Source: Rhodanobacteraceae bacterium UBA703
GTDB taxonomy: Bacteria > Pseudomonadota > Gammaproteobacteria > Xanthomonadales > Rhodanobacteraceae
Direction of reading: 5' to 3'
Assembly (NCBI GenBank): GCA_002297645.1
Contig: DBMH01000223.1
Location: 25,904-46,493, forward strand
DNA length: 20,590 nucleotides
Below, one piece after another: positions 1 through 8,017 of the stretch. How positions within the stretch are numbered: the stretch's first letter is position 1; every line of letters starts with the position of its first letter. The notes under the pieces are model-generated. The model did not search any database and was not told where the DNA came from. It worked only from the letters and a program-made list of their open reading frames with translations. Made by a program: the position numbers and the translations under genes.

Positions 1-1
1 C

Positions 2-454
2 GGACTGTTCGCCCTGCTGCCGCGGATGCTGCAAGCCGTGGACGTGCCGGTGATCGCGGCCGGAGGCGTCGCCGATGCGCGCGGCGTCGAGGCCGCGCTC
101 GCACTCGGCGCCGCGGGCGTCCAGGTCGGCACCGCCTATCTGCTCTGCCCCGAAGCGACCACACGCCCGGCGCATCGCGCCGCGCTGAAGGACACCGACG
201 CGCCCACGATGCTGACCAACCTGTTCAGCGGCGGCGCGGCGCGCGGCATCGTCAATCGCCTGATGCGCGAACTCGGGCCGATGCGCGCGGAGGCGCCGGA
301 GTTCCCGCTCGCCTCCAGCGCCCTGGCACCGCTCCGCGCCTGGGCCGAAGCGAGCGGGAGCGGCGACTTCTCTCCGCTGTGGGCCGGCCAGAACACGCTC
401 GGTTGCCGCGAAATCTCCGCCGCCGAACTGACGCGCGAACTCGCGCCCCACTGA
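2..454 (+). CDS. Nitronate monooxygenase, C-terminal part (5' end outside window)
   Basis: The reading frame is open from base 2 and ends with TGA at 452-454, so only about 150 C-terminal residues are present. The stretch VPVIAAGGVADARGVEAALA followed by LGAAGVQVGTAYL is the FMN phosphate-binding end of the TIM barrel of nitronate monooxygenases (2-nitropropane dioxygenase family). The tail with NLFSGGAARGIVNRL and SPLWAGQN is also usual for the family. These flavoenzymes oxidise alkyl nitronates (for example propionate-3-nitronate) to carbonyl compounds and nitrite in the cytoplasm. The N-terminal half with the active-site His cannot be checked here. The gene converges with the next one across a GC hairpin. 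The family call is secure; the substrate is inferred from the family. Confidence 0.9.
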   Translation, partial: GLFALLPRMLQAVDVPVIAAGGVADARGVEAALALGAAGVQVGTAYLLCPEATTRPAHRAALKDTDAPTMLTNLFSGGAARGIVNRLMRELGPMRAEAPEFPLASSALAPLRAWAEASGSGDFSPLWAGQNTLGCREISAAELTRELAPH

Positions 455-470
455 CGCTCCTGCGCAAGAC

Positions 471-509
471 CCGCGGCACCGGCCGATACGCTGCCGGCCG
501 GCGCCGCGG
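471..509. terminator. GC-rich hairpin between convergent genes
   Basis: Bases 471-484 pair with 496-509 in a 14-bp stem with one A/C mismatch and an 11-nt loop. There is no T tract on either side, so this is not a classical intrinsic terminator. It lies between the stop codons of two convergent genes, where a bidirectional transcription end is expected. Confidence 0.4.
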
Positions 510-570
510 AGGGCGCTGCACACTCGAAACGGATCAATGGGCGCCGGTCGGCCCCGGTTCGTCCGGCTCG

Positions 571-2088
571 TCAATCGGAGTCGGATTTGCCGAAGCCGTC
601 GGCGAAGAGCGTGTCGTTGGCGATGAAGCGGGCGGCGGTCATGTCCTGGTCGATGCACAACGTGAGCGGACCGACCGCGCCCTTCTTCCAGCAGCGGTAG
701 CCGGCGGTGACGACGCGACCGCCGCCGTCCAGGAACAGGTGGCTGCCCCACGAACCCTTGTCCGCGGTCGTGCTCGCCGCGAAGTCGAGCACCGACATCG
801 CGTGCAGCGTACCGCCGTTGCGGTCGAACTGGACCACGGCCTGCAGCGCATGGCCGTCGCCGAACAGGTCGTCGCTGGCGTTGATGCCGACGACGAGGTC
901 GCGCGTATCGGCCCGTTCGGCCAGGCCGTAGGGAACGTTGCGGCCGCTCAGCACCAGCGCATGGCGCTTGTTGGAGCCGGCATTGAAGCCGTTGTCGGCC
1001 GAGCCGTCGGCCCTGTACGCCGCCAACAGCAACTGGAACTGCGTGGGTGTCGCGCTGTCGTCCGCCGCGGTACCGGCGACGATGAAGCCGCCGTTGCGGC
1101 GCCTCATCACCTGGGTGAGCTTGTCCTTCCCGCGGGTGCCGAGGTCGGCGAACACGTCGTCGTCGAGGAAGTCGTCCACTTGCCCGGTGACGCCGTTCAG
1201 GCTCAGCACGAAACCGTCGGTGTCCTCGCCTCCGGCCTGCGCACGCTGCGTCTCGCCGACGAGGACGAGGCGATAGGCGAACGGCGACGGCGCATAGGCC
1301 AGCACGCCGAGCGCGGTGTCGCGGCCGTTCGTCGCGTGATCCGGATTGTGGACGAACACGCCCGGGCGCGCGGGGAAATTGCCGAATGCCGTGTTCTGCG
1401 CGCCGGTCGTCGGGTTCAGGTTGATCGCGAAGGCGGCCTTGTTCTTCAGCGCGCCCGAGCCGGTATCGGTTTCGCCGACGATGAAGAGCTGGCTGGCGAA
1501 CCAGGTGATGGCGTAGGGCACGTCGTCCTTGTTCTGCGCATCCGTTCCGAGATCCAGCCACACGCCCTTGATGCCGTTGCCTCCCGGGCCGAAGCCGCTG
1601 CACGGCGTGCCGCTGCTGTCGATGCAGGCGACCTCGATGTCGAGATCCGCATTCGAGCCGGTGTGCCGCGTGCCGACGAAATAGAGCGTGTCGTTGCCGC
1701 TCTTGGCGACGTCGTAGACGTTCAGCATCGTCGTCGGGATGGTCTTCTTGCCGCCGCTTCCGTAGGCCGTGTCGTAGGTCCCGTCGGCCTTGAGCTTGGC
1801 GATCGCCAGGGAAAGGCCGCTGTGCCAGCCGGCCAGCCAGTAGCCGCCGTCGCTGCTCGGGAAGATGCGCATCGCGGCCTCGTTGCTGCCGGCCCCGTCG
1901 TCGAAGAAGTACGGCTTGCTGCCGTTGCTGCCGAACACGGGATCGGGCAGCAGGTCGTTGATCGCGTTCGTCCACGCCGGCTGCAGGTCGATGCCGAGCA
2001 CCGCGGCGGCGAGGATGTCCTTGTCGATGTCCATGGCCTGGGCCGAAGCCGCTGCGAACAGGCAGAAGGCGAGCGTTGCGCGTTTCAT
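571..2088 (-). CDS. Secreted delta-60-repeat (beta-propeller-like) protein
   Basis: A 505-residue exported protein of unknown function. It begins with a clear signal peptide (MKRATLAFCLFAAASAQA, cleavage after about residue 18), and AAGGAA lies 5-10 bases before the ATG. The mature part has recurring blocks such as DGTYDTAYGSGGKKT and DGSADNGFN, which fit the delta-60 repeat pattern (DGxxDxxFGxxG) of large secreted proteins, and many VVAG/IVGE-like strands. Four Cys residues lie in the mature part (in EVACIDSSGTPCSG and near the C-terminus), so periplasmic or extracellular disulfides are possible. It ends in DTLFADGFGKSDSD; a terminal 'FADGF' motif recurs, from memory, in secreted Lysobacterales proteins and may be a sorting or processing tag (inference). 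It is transcribed divergently from the esterase with 194 bp between them. Confidence 0.75.
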   Translation of the reverse strand: MKRATLAFCLFAAASAQAMDIDKDILAAAVLGIDLQPAWTNAINDLLPDPVFGSNGSKPYFFDDGAGSNEAAMRIFPSSDGGYWLAGWHSGLSLAIAKLKADGTYDTAYGSGGKKTIPTTMLNVYDVAKSGNDTLYFVGTRHTGSNADLDIEVACIDSSGTPCSGFGPGGNGIKGVWLDLGTDAQNKDDVPYAITWFASQLFIVGETDTGSGALKNKAAFAINLNPTTGAQNTAFGNFPARPGVFVHNPDHATNGRDTALGVLAYAPSPFAYRLVLVGETQRAQAGGEDTDGFVLSLNGVTGQVDDFLDDDVFADLGTRGKDKLTQVMRRRNGGFIVAGTAADDSATPTQFQLLLAAYRADGSADNGFNAGSNKRHALVLSGRNVPYGLAERADTRDLVVGINASDDLFGDGHALQAVVQFDRNGGTLHAMSVLDFAASTTADKGSWGSHLFLDGGGRVVTAGYRCWKKGAVGPLTLCIDQDMTAARFIANDTLFADGFGKSDSD

Positions 2089-2282
2089 GACGTTCCTTCA
2101 GGAAAGGGTTGCCATGGGAGTACGCAGCCCAGCCGTCGATCGGGACATCCGCGCGCAGGGGCCGTTCAGGCAGCGCGAAAGCCGCCCGAAAGACGCTCCC
2201 ATCAAGCTATCGGCAAAGTCCGGCGGCCGCCTGCGCGCGATGCCCCGAGCGCTGCCCAATTGATTGATTTGCCCACGATTCC

Positions 2283-3143
2283 ATGATCAAGCCTTCCGAA
2301 TTCCATCTGCGCGGCGGCCGTGCCGGCGTACTGCTGATCCACGGGTTGACCGGCACGCCGACCGAGATGCGCTTCGTCGGCAACGGCCTGAATCGCGCCG
2401 GCTTCACCGTGCTCGGCATGCAGCTCGCCGGCCACTGCGGCGACGAGACCGACCTGCTCGCCACCGGTTGGCGCGACTGGGTCGGCAGCGTGAACGCTGC
2501 CGCCGACCGCCTGCGCGAGCACGTCGACCACCTGTTCGTCGCTGGCCTGTCGATGGGCGCCGTGCTGGCGCTGAAGCTCGCGATCGACCGCCCGCAGGAC
2601 GTCGACGGCCTCGGCCTCTACGGCACCACGTTCTTCCACGACGGCTGGGCCACACCGGCGATCGGTCGTTTCGCGTTCCTGCTGCCGCTCATCACCGGCC
2701 TCGGTTTCGGCCGCGACCGCGTCTCGGAAGAAGTCGAGCCCTACGGCATCAAGGACGAGCGCATCCGCAACCGCATCGTCGGCGCGATGCTCTCGGGCGA
2801 CAGCCAGGCGGCCGGCCTCGCGGGCTTCCCGTGGCCTTCGCTGGCGCAGTTCCAGCGCCTGTCGCTGCACGTGCGCAACCGCCTCGGCCGCGTACGCACG
2901 CCGTGCCTCGTCGCGCATTCGTCCAACGACGACGTCGCCTCCTTGCGCAACGTGCGGGCGATCGAGCGCGGCGTGAATGCGCCGGTGGACACGCTGCTGC
3001 TCGACGACAGCTACCACATGATCACGGTCGACCAGGAGCGCGGAAAGCTGATCGAGCGCTCGGCTGCGTTCTTCCAGGGCATCGTCGACCGGACTCCGGC
3101 CGAGTTGCCGCACGGCGCCGCGATCGCCAGCGCCCTCGACTGA
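2283..3143 (+). CDS. Alpha/beta-hydrolase (carboxylesterase / monoacylglycerol-lipase-like)
   Basis: A 286-residue cytoplasmic serine hydrolase resembling Est30-type carboxylesterases. The oxyanion-loop motif is LLIHGLTGTPTEM (residues 17-29). The nucleophile elbow is GLSMG with Ser90. An acidic residue is available in HSSNDDVAS (Asp216 or Asp217), and the catalytic His is His245 in SYHMITVD. The whole triad is therefore present at the expected spacing. No signal peptide is seen. The start is the first ATG of the conserved N-terminus; the Shine-Dalgarno before it is weak. The stop overlaps the next start in TGATG, so translation is probably coupled. In this cluster it may release or trim an acyl ester or thioester (inference). 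The substrate cannot be read from the sequence. Confidence 0.88.
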   Translation: MIKPSEFHLRGGRAGVLLIHGLTGTPTEMRFVGNGLNRAGFTVLGMQLAGHCGDETDLLATGWRDWVGSVNAAADRLREHVDHLFVAGLSMGAVLALKLAIDRPQDVDGLGLYGTTFFHDGWATPAIGRFAFLLPLITGLGFGRDRVSEEVEPYGIKDERIRNRIVGAMLSGDSQAAGLAGFPWPSLAQFQRLSLHVRNRLGRVRTPCLVAHSSNDDVASLRNVRAIERGVNAPVDTLLLDDSYHMITVDQERGKLIERSAAFFQGIVDRTPAELPHGAAIASALD

Positions 3144-4273
3144 TGTCCGGTGCGGACGGTACGTACCACGCCCTGCTCGAACCGCCGGTGCTGGTACGGC
3201 ATTTCCTGGCGCACCCGCCGGTCGACGATTTCGACGTCGCGTTCCGGGCCAAGTTGCTGCCGTCCGGAACGCCCGCCTTCGTCGCCCGCTTCGATCTCCT
3301 GACCACCGCCGACGACGAACTGCGCCGGCGCGTCTCGCGGCTGCCACTGTTCCGCTGGTGGAGCCGCCTGCTGCGTCCGCGCACCTGCTTCGTCGGCACG
3401 ACGGTGTCCGAATATGCGCTGCTGCCGCGCGGTGCCGACGCGGATGCCCTGGTGCGCGAATGGCGTACCGCGCCGGCGGCGCGCCAGCCGTTCCTGATCG
3501 TCAAGGACCTGCCGCAGGAATCGCCGCTGCTCGACCAGGCCAGCAACGCCGCGGCGCGCGACGTCGCGCGCGCCTGCGAGCGTGAAGGCTTCGTGCTGCT
3601 CGAGGGACAGGCGCTGGCCTGGGTTCCGATCGACTTCGAGTCGACCGACGACTATCTCGCGCGCCTGTCCTCCGGCCGCCGCAAGGACATCCGGCGCAAG
3701 CTGCGCGCGCGGGCGGAACTGGAGATCGCGGAAATCCCGACCGGCGACGCCTGCTTCGCCGAGGCCGCCGTACGCGAGGAATTCTACGCGCGCTACCTCG
3801 ATGTCTACGCGCAGAGCGAGATCCATTTCGACCGGCTGACGCGCGAATTCTTCGACGCGGTGCTGCAGGACGCCTCCAGCGGCGGCATCGTGGTCACCTA
3901 CCGCCATCGGGGCGAGCTGATCGGCTGGAATCTCTGCTTCGTCGTCGGCGACGCGCTGGTCGACAAGTACGTCGGCTTCCGCTATCCCGCCGCGCGCGAG
4001 CACAACCTGTATTTCGTCAGCTGGATGCACAACCTCGACATCGCGCTGCGCCACGACCTGTGCTGCTACGTCGCCGGCTGGACCGATCCCGAGATCAAGT
4101 CCTACCTCGGCGCGCGCTTCACCTTCACGCGCCACGCCGTGCGGCCGCGCAGCCGCCTGCTGCGCGCGCTGCTGCAACGCATCGCCGGGCGTTTCGAAAG
4201 CGACCGCGGGCGCCTGGAAGGCAGCGCGCAGACGACGGAGACGGACGACGATGCCGGCGCCGCTGGTCCTTGA
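3143..4273 (+). CDS. FemAB/GNAT-type N-acyltransferase (Acetyltransf_6-like)
   Basis: A 376-residue protein whose start ATG overlaps the preceding stop. The N-terminal 160 residues are poorly conserved. From about residue 165 it follows the FemAB-like double-GNAT pattern: a basic helix in SSGRRKDIRRKLR (177-188), a SEIHFDRLTREFF helix, the core strand GGIVVTYRHRGELIGW (247-262), and the terminal block DKYVGFRYPAAREHNLYF with WMHNLDIA. Proteins of this class transfer aminoacyl or acyl groups to amines, as in peptidoglycan bridge enzymes and some lipid N-acyltransferases. The nearby stand-alone ACP and ketoacyl synthase suggest an acyl-ACP donor, but that is inference. It ends 23 bp inside the next gene, indicating tight coupling. 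Confidence 0.75.
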   Translation: MSGADGTYHALLEPPVLVRHFLAHPPVDDFDVAFRAKLLPSGTPAFVARFDLLTTADDELRRRVSRLPLFRWWSRLLRPRTCFVGTTVSEYALLPRGADADALVREWRTAPAARQPFLIVKDLPQESPLLDQASNAAARDVARACEREGFVLLEGQALAWVPIDFESTDDYLARLSSGRRKDIRRKLRARAELEIAEIPTGDACFAEAAVREEFYARYLDVYAQSEIHFDRLTREFFDAVLQDASSGGIVVTYRHRGELIGWNLCFVVGDALVDKYVGFRYPAAREHNLYFVSWMHNLDIALRHDLCCYVAGWTDPEIKSYLGARFTFTRHAVRPRSRLLRALLQRIAGRFESDRGRLEGSAQTTETDDDAGAAGP

Positions 4274-5126
4274 CTTCGACCGCTCGGTCGGCCCATTCGA
4301 CGGCGAGGCGCGCCTCGACCTCGGCGGTTGGCAGGAGGCGATCCGCTTCGGCTGCACGCTGCGCCGCTTCCGCGAGGCCGTGCGTGCGATCGAATCGCGG
4401 CTGCCGGACGACTACGGTACGGCCTTCCTCGGCAGCGGCGACTACCACCATCTCAGCTGGCCGCTGATCGAGCGCAAGCGCGCCCTGGGTCCGTTCGAGG
4501 TCGTCGTGTTCGACAACCATCCGGACAACATGCGCTTCCCGTGGGGCATCCATTGCGGCTCGTGGGTGCGCCGCGTCGCGCTGCTGCCGTACGTCGTGCG
4601 CGTGCGCGTGCTCGGCATCAGCTCGGGCGACGTCGGCGCCGCGCATGCGTGGGAGAACTACCTGACGCCACTGCGGCAGGGCAAGCTCGAATACTGGACC
4701 GTCGGCGTGGACACCGGCTGGTCGCGGCGGCTCGGGCTCGCTTCCGCGTTCCGCGACTTCGACACGCCCGGCGCCCTCCTCGACCGCTTCGTCGACGAGC
4801 AGCGCGACTCGACCACGCCGGTCTACCTGACGATCGACAAGGACGCGCTCAGCCCCGAGGTCGCCCGCACGAACTGGGACCAGGGGCGATTGCTCGAGCG
4901 CGACCTCGTGTTTGGCATCGACGCGCTCGCCGGCCGCATCATCGGCAGCGACATCACCGGCGACGTGTCCGAATACCGCTACTCGACGTGGTGGAAGCGC
5001 AAGCTCAGCGCGCTCGACGAGCAACCCGCGATCGACCCCGCGCAACTGGCCGAGTGGCAGGCGCAGCAGCACGCCCTGAACCTGCGGCTGCTGGCGCGCA
5101 TCGACGCGGCGACGCGTAGCGCCTGA
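4251..5126 (+). CDS. Arginase/deacetylase-fold putative metallohydrolase (ureohydrolase-like)
   Basis: A 291-residue protein with the arginase metal-ligand pattern intact but in altered words. GSGDYHH (61-67) stands for the usual GGDHS, FDNHPDNM (87-94) stands for DAHxD, and YLTIDKDALSP (192-202) stands for SxDxDxxDP. His66 or His67, Asp88, His90, Asp92, Asp196 and Asp198 would therefore bind two metals. Ureohydrolases of this fold cleave C-N bonds in guanidino compounds (arginine, agmatine, formiminoglutamate); related members act on other amides. The words differ enough from arginase and agmatinase that the substrate is unknown. It overlaps the acyltransferase gene by 23 bp and is last in a three-gene plus-strand operon closed by a strong hairpin 8 bases after its stop. 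Confidence 0.7.
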   Translation: MPAPLVLDFDRSVGPFDGEARLDLGGWQEAIRFGCTLRRFREAVRAIESRLPDDYGTAFLGSGDYHHLSWPLIERKRALGPFEVVVFDNHPDNMRFPWGIHCGSWVRRVALLPYVVRVRVLGISSGDVGAAHAWENYLTPLRQGKLEYWTVGVDTGWSRRLGLASAFRDFDTPGALLDRFVDEQRDSTTPVYLTIDKDALSPEVARTNWDQGRLLERDLVFGIDALAGRIIGSDITGDVSEYRYSTWWKRKLSALDEQPAIDPAQLAEWQAQQHALNLRLLARIDAATRSA

Positions 5127-5130
5127 GCCC

Positions 5131-5161
5131 GCCACGTCACGGCGCGAGGCCGTGACGCGGC
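5131..5161. terminator. Strong hairpin after the esterase-acyltransferase-arginase-like operon
   Basis: Bases 5135-5143 (CGTCACGGC) pair perfectly with 5149-5157 around a GCGAG loop, and the stem extends three more pairs outward past one mismatch. It begins 4 bases after the operon's stop and lies between convergent genes. There is no T run, so termination by hairpin alone is not certain. Confidence 0.55.
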
Positions 5162-5251
5162 ACGCCGCCGCAGCGGAGGCAACCGGCCACCGCCGGACCG
5201 GACCCGGACCCGACAGCCGCCACTCGCAGGCGCGGGCGCGCCCTTCGGAAC

Positions 5252-5731
5252 TCAGCCGCGCCGCGCCGCCTCGATCGCGGCGACGTCGATCTTGCGCATC
5301 TGCATCATGGCCTCGAAGGCGCGCCTGGCCACCGCAGGATCCGGATCGGTGACCGCCTCCATGAGGACACGCGGGGTGATCTGCCACGACACGCCCCAGC
5401 GGTCCCTGCACCAGCCGCAGGCGCTTTCCTCGCCGCCGTTGCCGACGATCGCGTTCCACAGGCGGTCGGTTTCGGCCTGGTCCGCGGTCGACACCTGGAA
5501 CGAGAACGCCTCGCTGTGCCGGACTCCCGGTCCGCCGTTGAGACCGATGCACGGGATGCCGACGACGCTGAACTCGACCATCAGCACGTCACCCTGCCGG
5601 CCTGCGGGGTAGTCTCCAGGCGCGCGATGGATCGCGCCGACCGTGCTGTCCGGGAACGTCTCGGCGTAGAAGCGCGCGGCATCGAGTGCGGCTCCGTCGT
5701 ACCAGAGGCAGATCGTGTTCTTGGGAATCAT
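5252..5731 (-). CDS. VOC-superfamily protein, PhnB-like (3-demethylubiquinone methyltransferase-type domain)
   Basis: A 159-residue cytoplasmic protein of the glyoxalase/VOC fold, PhnB-like subgroup. The N-terminus KNTICLWYDGAALDAARFY followed by FPDSTVG matches the family's opening beta-alpha-beta module. GDVLMVEFSVVGIPCIGLNG and EAFSFQVSTADQAETDRLW form the second strand set, and CGWCRDRWGVSWQITP is the standard end. I place the start at 5731 because GGGAG precedes it and the homology begins there; an upstream in-frame ATG at 5836 would add 35 residues of non-family sequence. Most such proteins have no known reaction, and the name is historical. It follows the DegT gene by 135 bp in the same direction, so co-transcription is possible but a role in that pathway is not shown. 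Confidence 0.88.
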   Translation of the reverse strand: MIPKNTICLWYDGAALDAARFYAETFPDSTVGAIHRAPGDYPAGRQGDVLMVEFSVVGIPCIGLNGGPGVRHSEAFSFQVSTADQAETDRLWNAIVGNGGEESACGWCRDRWGVSWQITPRVLMEAVTDPDPAVARRAFEAMMQMRKIDVAAIEAARRG

Positions 5732-5866
5732 TGTCGGTTCTCCCGTTCGAGGATGGCGTCGAAGGTCAGCGCCCCGAGTCGTGGACGGGACGCTGCCGTC
5801 GAAGACTGGACGATCGGGCAGGCACGAGATCGACAAGCACGATGCACCGAATCGCGCGTGGGAGCG

Positions 5867-7099
5867 TCACGCCGCCGCGGCCAACTGCGTGCAGATCCGC
5901 TCGAACGTCGCCTCGTCGAGCCAGGGACTGTTGCTCACGGTGAGCATCGTCGCGGCGAAGGCGCGTGCGTTCGGCACATCGCTGCCTCCCTCGCCTGCCG
6001 TGCCGAGGAGCGGCTGCAAGTACCCGTAGTCGGGCAAGGCGTGGATGAACAGGCGGCTGACGCCGATACCCGCAGCCCACAGCACGCGCAGTGCGGCATC
6101 GCGCGCCGCTTCGTCGCGAAGGCGCAACATGAAGAACGGCCAGACGCCTTCTGCGCCAGCCGGATCGTCGACGACGTCGACACCGGGAATGCGCGCGAGC
6201 CGCGCCATGCGCCGCTGTGCCTGCGCCGTGCAGGCGGCAAGGAAACCGGGCAGGCGCGCGAACGCACGTGCGCCGACCGACCGCCGCCAGCGGCCGAGCG
6301 TATGCAGCGGAATGTCGGGCGAAAAATCGTCGCCGACCGCGGCGACGGGATCTCCCGCGCGCAACGCTCGGCGCAACGGTGCGCCGTAGGCGACCCCGAG
6401 CAGCGAAGGCCGGTAGGCGAGGTGGTAGCCGAACAGCTCGAACGAGCGCTTCAGCTCCCAGCCGAGGCGGAACGGGACGATCTCGCGGCTCGTCCGCTCG
6501 AATTCGCGTCGCAGCGTCGTGTCGCGTGCGACGAGCAGGCCGCCCTCGAACGTGGTCAGCCCCTTGCCGACGGCGAGGCTGAAGAACCCCGCGTCGCCGC
6601 CGAGACCGACGGAACGGCCGCCGTGCCGCGCACCGAGCGCCTGCGCCGCATCCTCGATCACGAACGCACCGGCGTTCGCGGCGACCGCCTTCGTCGTGGC
6701 GACGTCGGCGACACGGCCGCCCAGGTGCGTCGGCACGACCGCCAGCGTGTCGCCGTCGCACAGGCTCGCGAGATGCGCGGCGTCGAAGTCGATGGATCCC
6801 GGCGCGAGGTCGCACAAGCGCAGCTCGAGGCCGCAATGCACGACCGCCAGCGCGACGAGCGGGCAGGTATAGGCCGGCACGACGACGGCACGGCGCCCGC
6901 TGAGGCGATGCATCGCCGTCAGCGCGACGACGAGGCTGGCCGTGCCGGAACACTCGAGCTGGACCGCTTCCGCACCGAGAAAATCCGCGGCACGACGGGC
7001 GAACGTCGCGCCGGCGCCGGGCAGCAGATCGCCCCAGCGGGGCGGCAGGCCGGCGGTCGGGGGAATTTCCCTACGTCGTGGCAGGTGGCTTTTCGGCAT
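5867..7099 (-). CDS. DegT/DnrJ/EryC1/StrS-family PLP enzyme (aminotransferase-like)
   Basis: A 410-residue PLP-dependent protein. Visible landmarks are CSGTASLVVAL near residue 50 (cofactor phosphate loop), VVPAYTCPLVA, the PLP-pyridine Asp in VIEDAAQALGA (Asp150), and the Schiff-base Lys in SLAVGKGLTTFEGG (Lys179). The key residues are all there, so it should be active. Family members aminate keto-sugars or, less often, other ketones. The C-terminal half (GVSRLFIHALPDYGYL) matches the substrate-loop region only loosely. I chose the ATG at 7099 rather than 7153 because the family N-terminus begins there; it overlaps the preceding membrane-protein gene by 29 bp. Its place after two small EamA proteins and opposite ACP-ketoacyl synthase suggests it supplies an amine group to a lipid-linked product (inference). 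Confidence 0.85.
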   Translation of the reverse strand: MPKSHLPRRREIPPTAGLPPRWGDLLPGAGATFARRAADFLGAEAVQLECSGTASLVVALTAMHRLSGRRAVVVPAYTCPLVALAVVHCGLELRLCDLAPGSIDFDAAHLASLCDGDTLAVVPTHLGGRVADVATTKAVAANAGAFVIEDAAQALGARHGGRSVGLGGDAGFFSLAVGKGLTTFEGGLLVARDTTLRREFERTSREIVPFRLGWELKRSFELFGYHLAYRPSLLGVAYGAPLRRALRAGDPVAAVGDDFSPDIPLHTLGRWRRSVGARAFARLPGFLAACTAQAQRRMARLARIPGVDVVDDPAGAEGVWPFFMLRLRDEAARDAALRVLWAAGIGVSRLFIHALPDYGYLQPLLGTAGEGGSDVPNARAFAATMLTVSNSPWLDEATFERICTQLAAAA

Positions 7100-7463
7100 C
7101 GGTCTCGCTGATCGCCAGACACACGATGCCGGCAATGATAAGCGCGCTGCCAATCAGTTGCGGCGTGCCGATCTTCTCCCCGAACAGCACGACCGACAGC
7201 GCCATCACGCTGATGACCTCCAGGTGCGAGGCGGCGAACGCCGGCCCGATCGGCGCGTGCTCCAGCAGGGTCATCCAGGTCAGGAACGCGCCGACATAGC
7301 ACGCGATCGCGCAGTACACCCACGGCGTCGAAAGCAGGCGCCAGACCCAGTCCAGCGTCGCCTCCGGCGGCATGGCGTGGTTCGCCGTCAGCTTGAAGCA
7401 CACCTGCGCGAAGGTGTCGAACGACACCAGCACGAGGAAACCGATGAGATAGAAACGGCGCAT
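7071..7463 (-). CDS. Half-size EamA/SMR-like membrane transporter, second of a pair
   Basis: A 130-residue protein with four hydrophobic segments (about residues 4-20, 47-66, 80-97, 103-119), the half-size EamA/SMR layout also found in ArnE and ArnF. The first helix carries FDTFAQVCFK, with an acidic residue placed as in SMR proteins, and the end VLFGEKIGTPQLIGSALIIA is the typical EamA signature. Its start codon overlaps the previous stop (ATGA), so the two small proteins are made together and probably form a heterodimer. ArnE/F-type pairs flip undecaprenyl-linked sugars; SMR pairs export small cations. In this cluster it may move the product across the inner membrane (inference). Confidence 0.85.
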   Translation of the reverse strand: MRRFYLIGFLVLVSFDTFAQVCFKLTANHAMPPEATLDWVWRLLSTPWVYCAIACYVGAFLTWMTLLEHAPIGPAFAASHLEVISVMALSVVLFGEKIGTPQLIGSALIIAGIVCLAISETDAEKPPATT

Positions 7464-7819
7464 CAGGACAACCCCACGACGGCGACGCCGGCGGCCACCA
7501 GGAGGATGCCGGCCGTGCGCAGCGGAGAGAACTTCTCGTTGAACAGGACGCGGCCGGCGACCATCACGGCGACGATGTTGATCGAGCCGAGCAGCACCCC
7601 CTCCGACAGAGGCACCAGCGACAGGAACGCCAGCCAGACGACGAACTCGGCGACGTAGCAGCCGACGCCGATCCAGATCCACGGCCGCCGCGCCATCGCC
7701 TTCCAGCGCGCCGCGCCCTCGCCGAGGCCGTGTCCTGCCGCGGCGGCCTTGAACGAAAGCTGCCCGAAAGTATCGAGCAATACATTGATCAGCCACAGCG
7801 TGACTACGGTCGCGGACAT
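7463..7819 (-). CDS. Half-size EamA/SMR-like membrane transporter, first of a pair
   Basis: A 118-residue protein with four predicted transmembrane helices. The first helix (LWLINVLLDTFGQLSFKAAA) parallels the DTFAQVCFK helix of its partner, showing the two are diverged paralogues. The terminal VLFNEKFSPLRTAGILLVAA is the EamA signature. The start at 7819 is chosen because it aligns with the partner's N-terminus; an ATG at 7867 would add 16 basic residues. No strong Shine-Dalgarno is visible for either. It is the first gene of the minus-strand set (pair, then DegT enzyme), and its 5' end faces the ACP gene across 198 bp that must carry promoters for both directions. Confidence 0.82.
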   Translation of the reverse strand: MSATVVTLWLINVLLDTFGQLSFKAAAAGHGLGEGAARWKAMARRPWIWIGVGCYVAEFVVWLAFLSLVPLSEGVLLGSINIVAVMVAGRVLFNEKFSPLRTAGILLVAAGVAVVGLS

Positions 7820-7932
7820 CGGCAGCCTGAGGGAACGGATTTCGGGAACGCGCCGCCGATGCGGCATCGGGACGTCTGGAGGCCGCGCAGTATGCCCGCG
7901 CGCGATGACAGCGTCGACCGCCGGAAACGTTC

Positions 7933-7961
7933 TTGAACATCCGGGTGCGGACAGCGATCAT
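7933..7961 (+). promoter_or_regulatory. Possible sigma-70 promoter for the ACP-ketoacyl synthase pair
   Basis: TTGAAC at 7933-7938 and GATCAT at 7956-7961 are separated by 17 bases. Each matches four of six consensus positions. It lies 57 bases before the ACP start in the divergent spacer. In GC-rich DNA such a match may arise by chance. Confidence 0.3.
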
Positions 7962-8017
7962 GCCGCGGGCGGGTCGCGTCTGCGCTCCGCAAAGACATCG
8001 AAAACGAGGAGAACCGA

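Noticed and set aside
379..2286. A 635-codon open frame on the plus strand
   Set aside because: Antisense of the secreted delta-60-repeat protein, which has a signal peptide and ribosome site; the plus-strand product has no family features.
5867..7819. Aminoarabinose (Arn) locus, suggested by a DegT enzyme plus an ArnE/F-like pair
   Set aside because: No arnA, arnC, arnD or arnT is present, and the neighbours are ACP, ketoacyl synthase and acyltransferase genes.
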